In this document: in pieces, positions 5,898 to 6,288 of the stretch
Position numbering within the stretch: position 1 is the first letter of the stretch
How the letters are laid out: the number at the start of each line of letters is the position of its first letter
Assembly: GCA_002862325.1 (NCBI GenBank)
Contig: PKCT01000222.1
Coordinates: 1-6,288 of the forward strand
Direction: 5' to 3'
DNA length: 6,288 bases
From: Phycisphaerae bacterium
Lineage (GTDB): Bacteria; Planctomycetota; Phycisphaerae; Phycisphaerales; SM1A02
Translations under genes and position numbers: made by a program
The notes under the pieces: generated by a model
Database searches by the model: none
The model's input: only the letters and a program-made list of their open reading frames with translations
Told to the model about the DNA's origin: nothing

Positions 5898-5953
5898 GGG
5901 TTCGACGCCCCGACGACGCGGGTGGTCGCCTCCGGGCCTCGAAGTCCCGATCG
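5893..5953 (-). terminator. Long 3' hairpin after the reductase gene (candidate terminator)
   Basis: About 23 pairs in four blocks: 5893-5900 with 5946-5953 (8), 5901-5905 with 5939-5943 (5, after a 2-base bulge), 5907-5910 with 5934-5937 (4, after a 1x1 mismatch), and 5912-5917 with 5925-5930 (6), with a 7-base loop. In the last block one pair is G-U on minus-strand RNA but A-C on the plus strand, so it favours the transcript of the reductase, whose stop codon is 16 bases away. No U-run follows on the minus strand, so it is not a textbook intrinsic terminator. Confidence 0.45.
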
Positions 5954-5969
5954 ATCCGTCACACAGGAC

Positions 5970-6288
5970 CTAGTAGACCTCGAGCATGCAGCGATGCGTC
6001 GGACGAACGTGGCGTCGAATGCCGGCGGCGTCCCAGTCGCCCACCGGCACGTCCGCGTAGTCATCCTTGATCTTCAGATACGGGCCGCCCAATCCCCGCT
6101 CCGCGAGGGTCTGGAAGACGCCGGTCTGCATGCCGGCGAGACCGCAGACGTAGATCAGGGTCCGATCCCGCCGCAGCAGATCGGCGTGCAGAACGACCTC
6201 TCGATCGAGGTAGTGGTGGATGTACCCCTGAGGATCGCCGCTGGGGAGAAGCTCGCGACTGATCACGGTGTGGTAGTGGAAGTTCGGG
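5970..6288 (-). CDS. Ferredoxin--NADP(+) reductase-like flavoprotein, C-terminal part (N-terminus outside window)
   Basis: The minus-strand frame is open from the window edge to the TAG at 5970-5972, giving about 105 residues. A GTG at 6264-6266 is internal, since conserved sequence (NFHYHTVISRE) continues through it to the edge. This is the NADP-binding half of a plant-type FNR: the TVISRE strand, YIHHYLDRE, then TLIYVCGLAGMQTGVF, which matches the family's YMCGLKGM nucleotide-binding segment. The protein ends in LEVY with a terminal aromatic residue, as in plant-type FNRs where a C-terminal Tyr stacks on the FAD ring. The family moves electrons between ferredoxin or flavodoxin and NADP(H) in the cytosol. 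The FAD-binding half is not visible, so a related reductase fused to another domain (for example a BoxA-like oxygenase reductase) cannot be excluded. It converges with the fibro-slime gene across 188 bases. Confidence 0.82.
   Translation of the reverse strand, partial: PNFHYHTVISRELLPSGDPQGYIHHYLDREVVLHADLLRRDRTLIYVCGLAGMQTGVFQTLAERGLGGPYLKIKDDYADVPVGDWDAAGIRRHVRPTHRCMLEVY

Noticed and set aside
1..6288. Mobile element, CRISPR, defence or toxin-antitoxin system
   Set aside because: No transposase, integrase, spaced repeats, nuclease or small paired genes were found; all genes fit housekeeping, envelope or exported roles.

Overview
The window is GC-rich (a little over 60% by eye) and densely coding. 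It holds six protein-coding genes, of which the first and last are cut by the window edges. No tRNA, rRNA, CRISPR array, insertion sequence or phage-like gene was seen. The gene mix suggests a Planctomycetota-like bacterium, possibly a Phycisphaerae relative: tandem MCE/MlaD proteins with long helical tails, a SpoU-type methyltransferase coupled to them, MurA, a secreted fibro-slime/PA14-like protein and a plant-type ferredoxin-NADP reductase. That lineage call is inference from gene content and base composition, not from a marker gene.

Positions 1-3261 (+ strand) are the distal part of an operon. Two successive MlaD/MCE-domain proteins (1-1073, its N-terminus outside the window, and 1070-2410) are followed by a TrmH/SpoU-family RNA methyltransferase (2407-3261). 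Each junction is a 4-base GTGA overlap, so the three are probably translationally coupled. The permease and ATPase of the lipid transporter would be expected upstream of the window. On the opposite strand, murA (3274-4599) converges on the methyltransferase with only 12 bases between stop codons.

Positions 4600-4863 form a divergent intergenic region between murA and a secreted fibro-slime-domain protein (4864-5781, +). It contains a C-rich tract that is a G-quadruplex motif on the minus strand, a 7-bp inverted repeat, and two in-frame ATG starts 63 bases apart, each with its own Shine-Dalgarno. Positions 5782-5969 are a convergent intergenic region packed with hairpins. In two of them the G-U wobble pairs favour folding on the strand of the gene they follow. 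The window ends in the C-terminal part of a ferredoxin-NADP reductase-like flavoprotein (5970-6288, -).

The first three genes plausibly act together in expression, and the two MCE proteins plausibly act together in envelope lipid trafficking. MurA (peptidoglycan precursor synthesis), the fibro-slime protein (exported, possibly sugar-binding) and the reductase (cytosolic electron transfer) look like separate transcription units. I see no clear new multi-gene system. The items most worth a second look are the roughly five-fold excess of GATC with a 557-base desert in the fibro-slime gene, the strand-polarised hairpins at 5817-5953, the double translation start, and the coupling of an RNA methyltransferase to lipid-transport genes.
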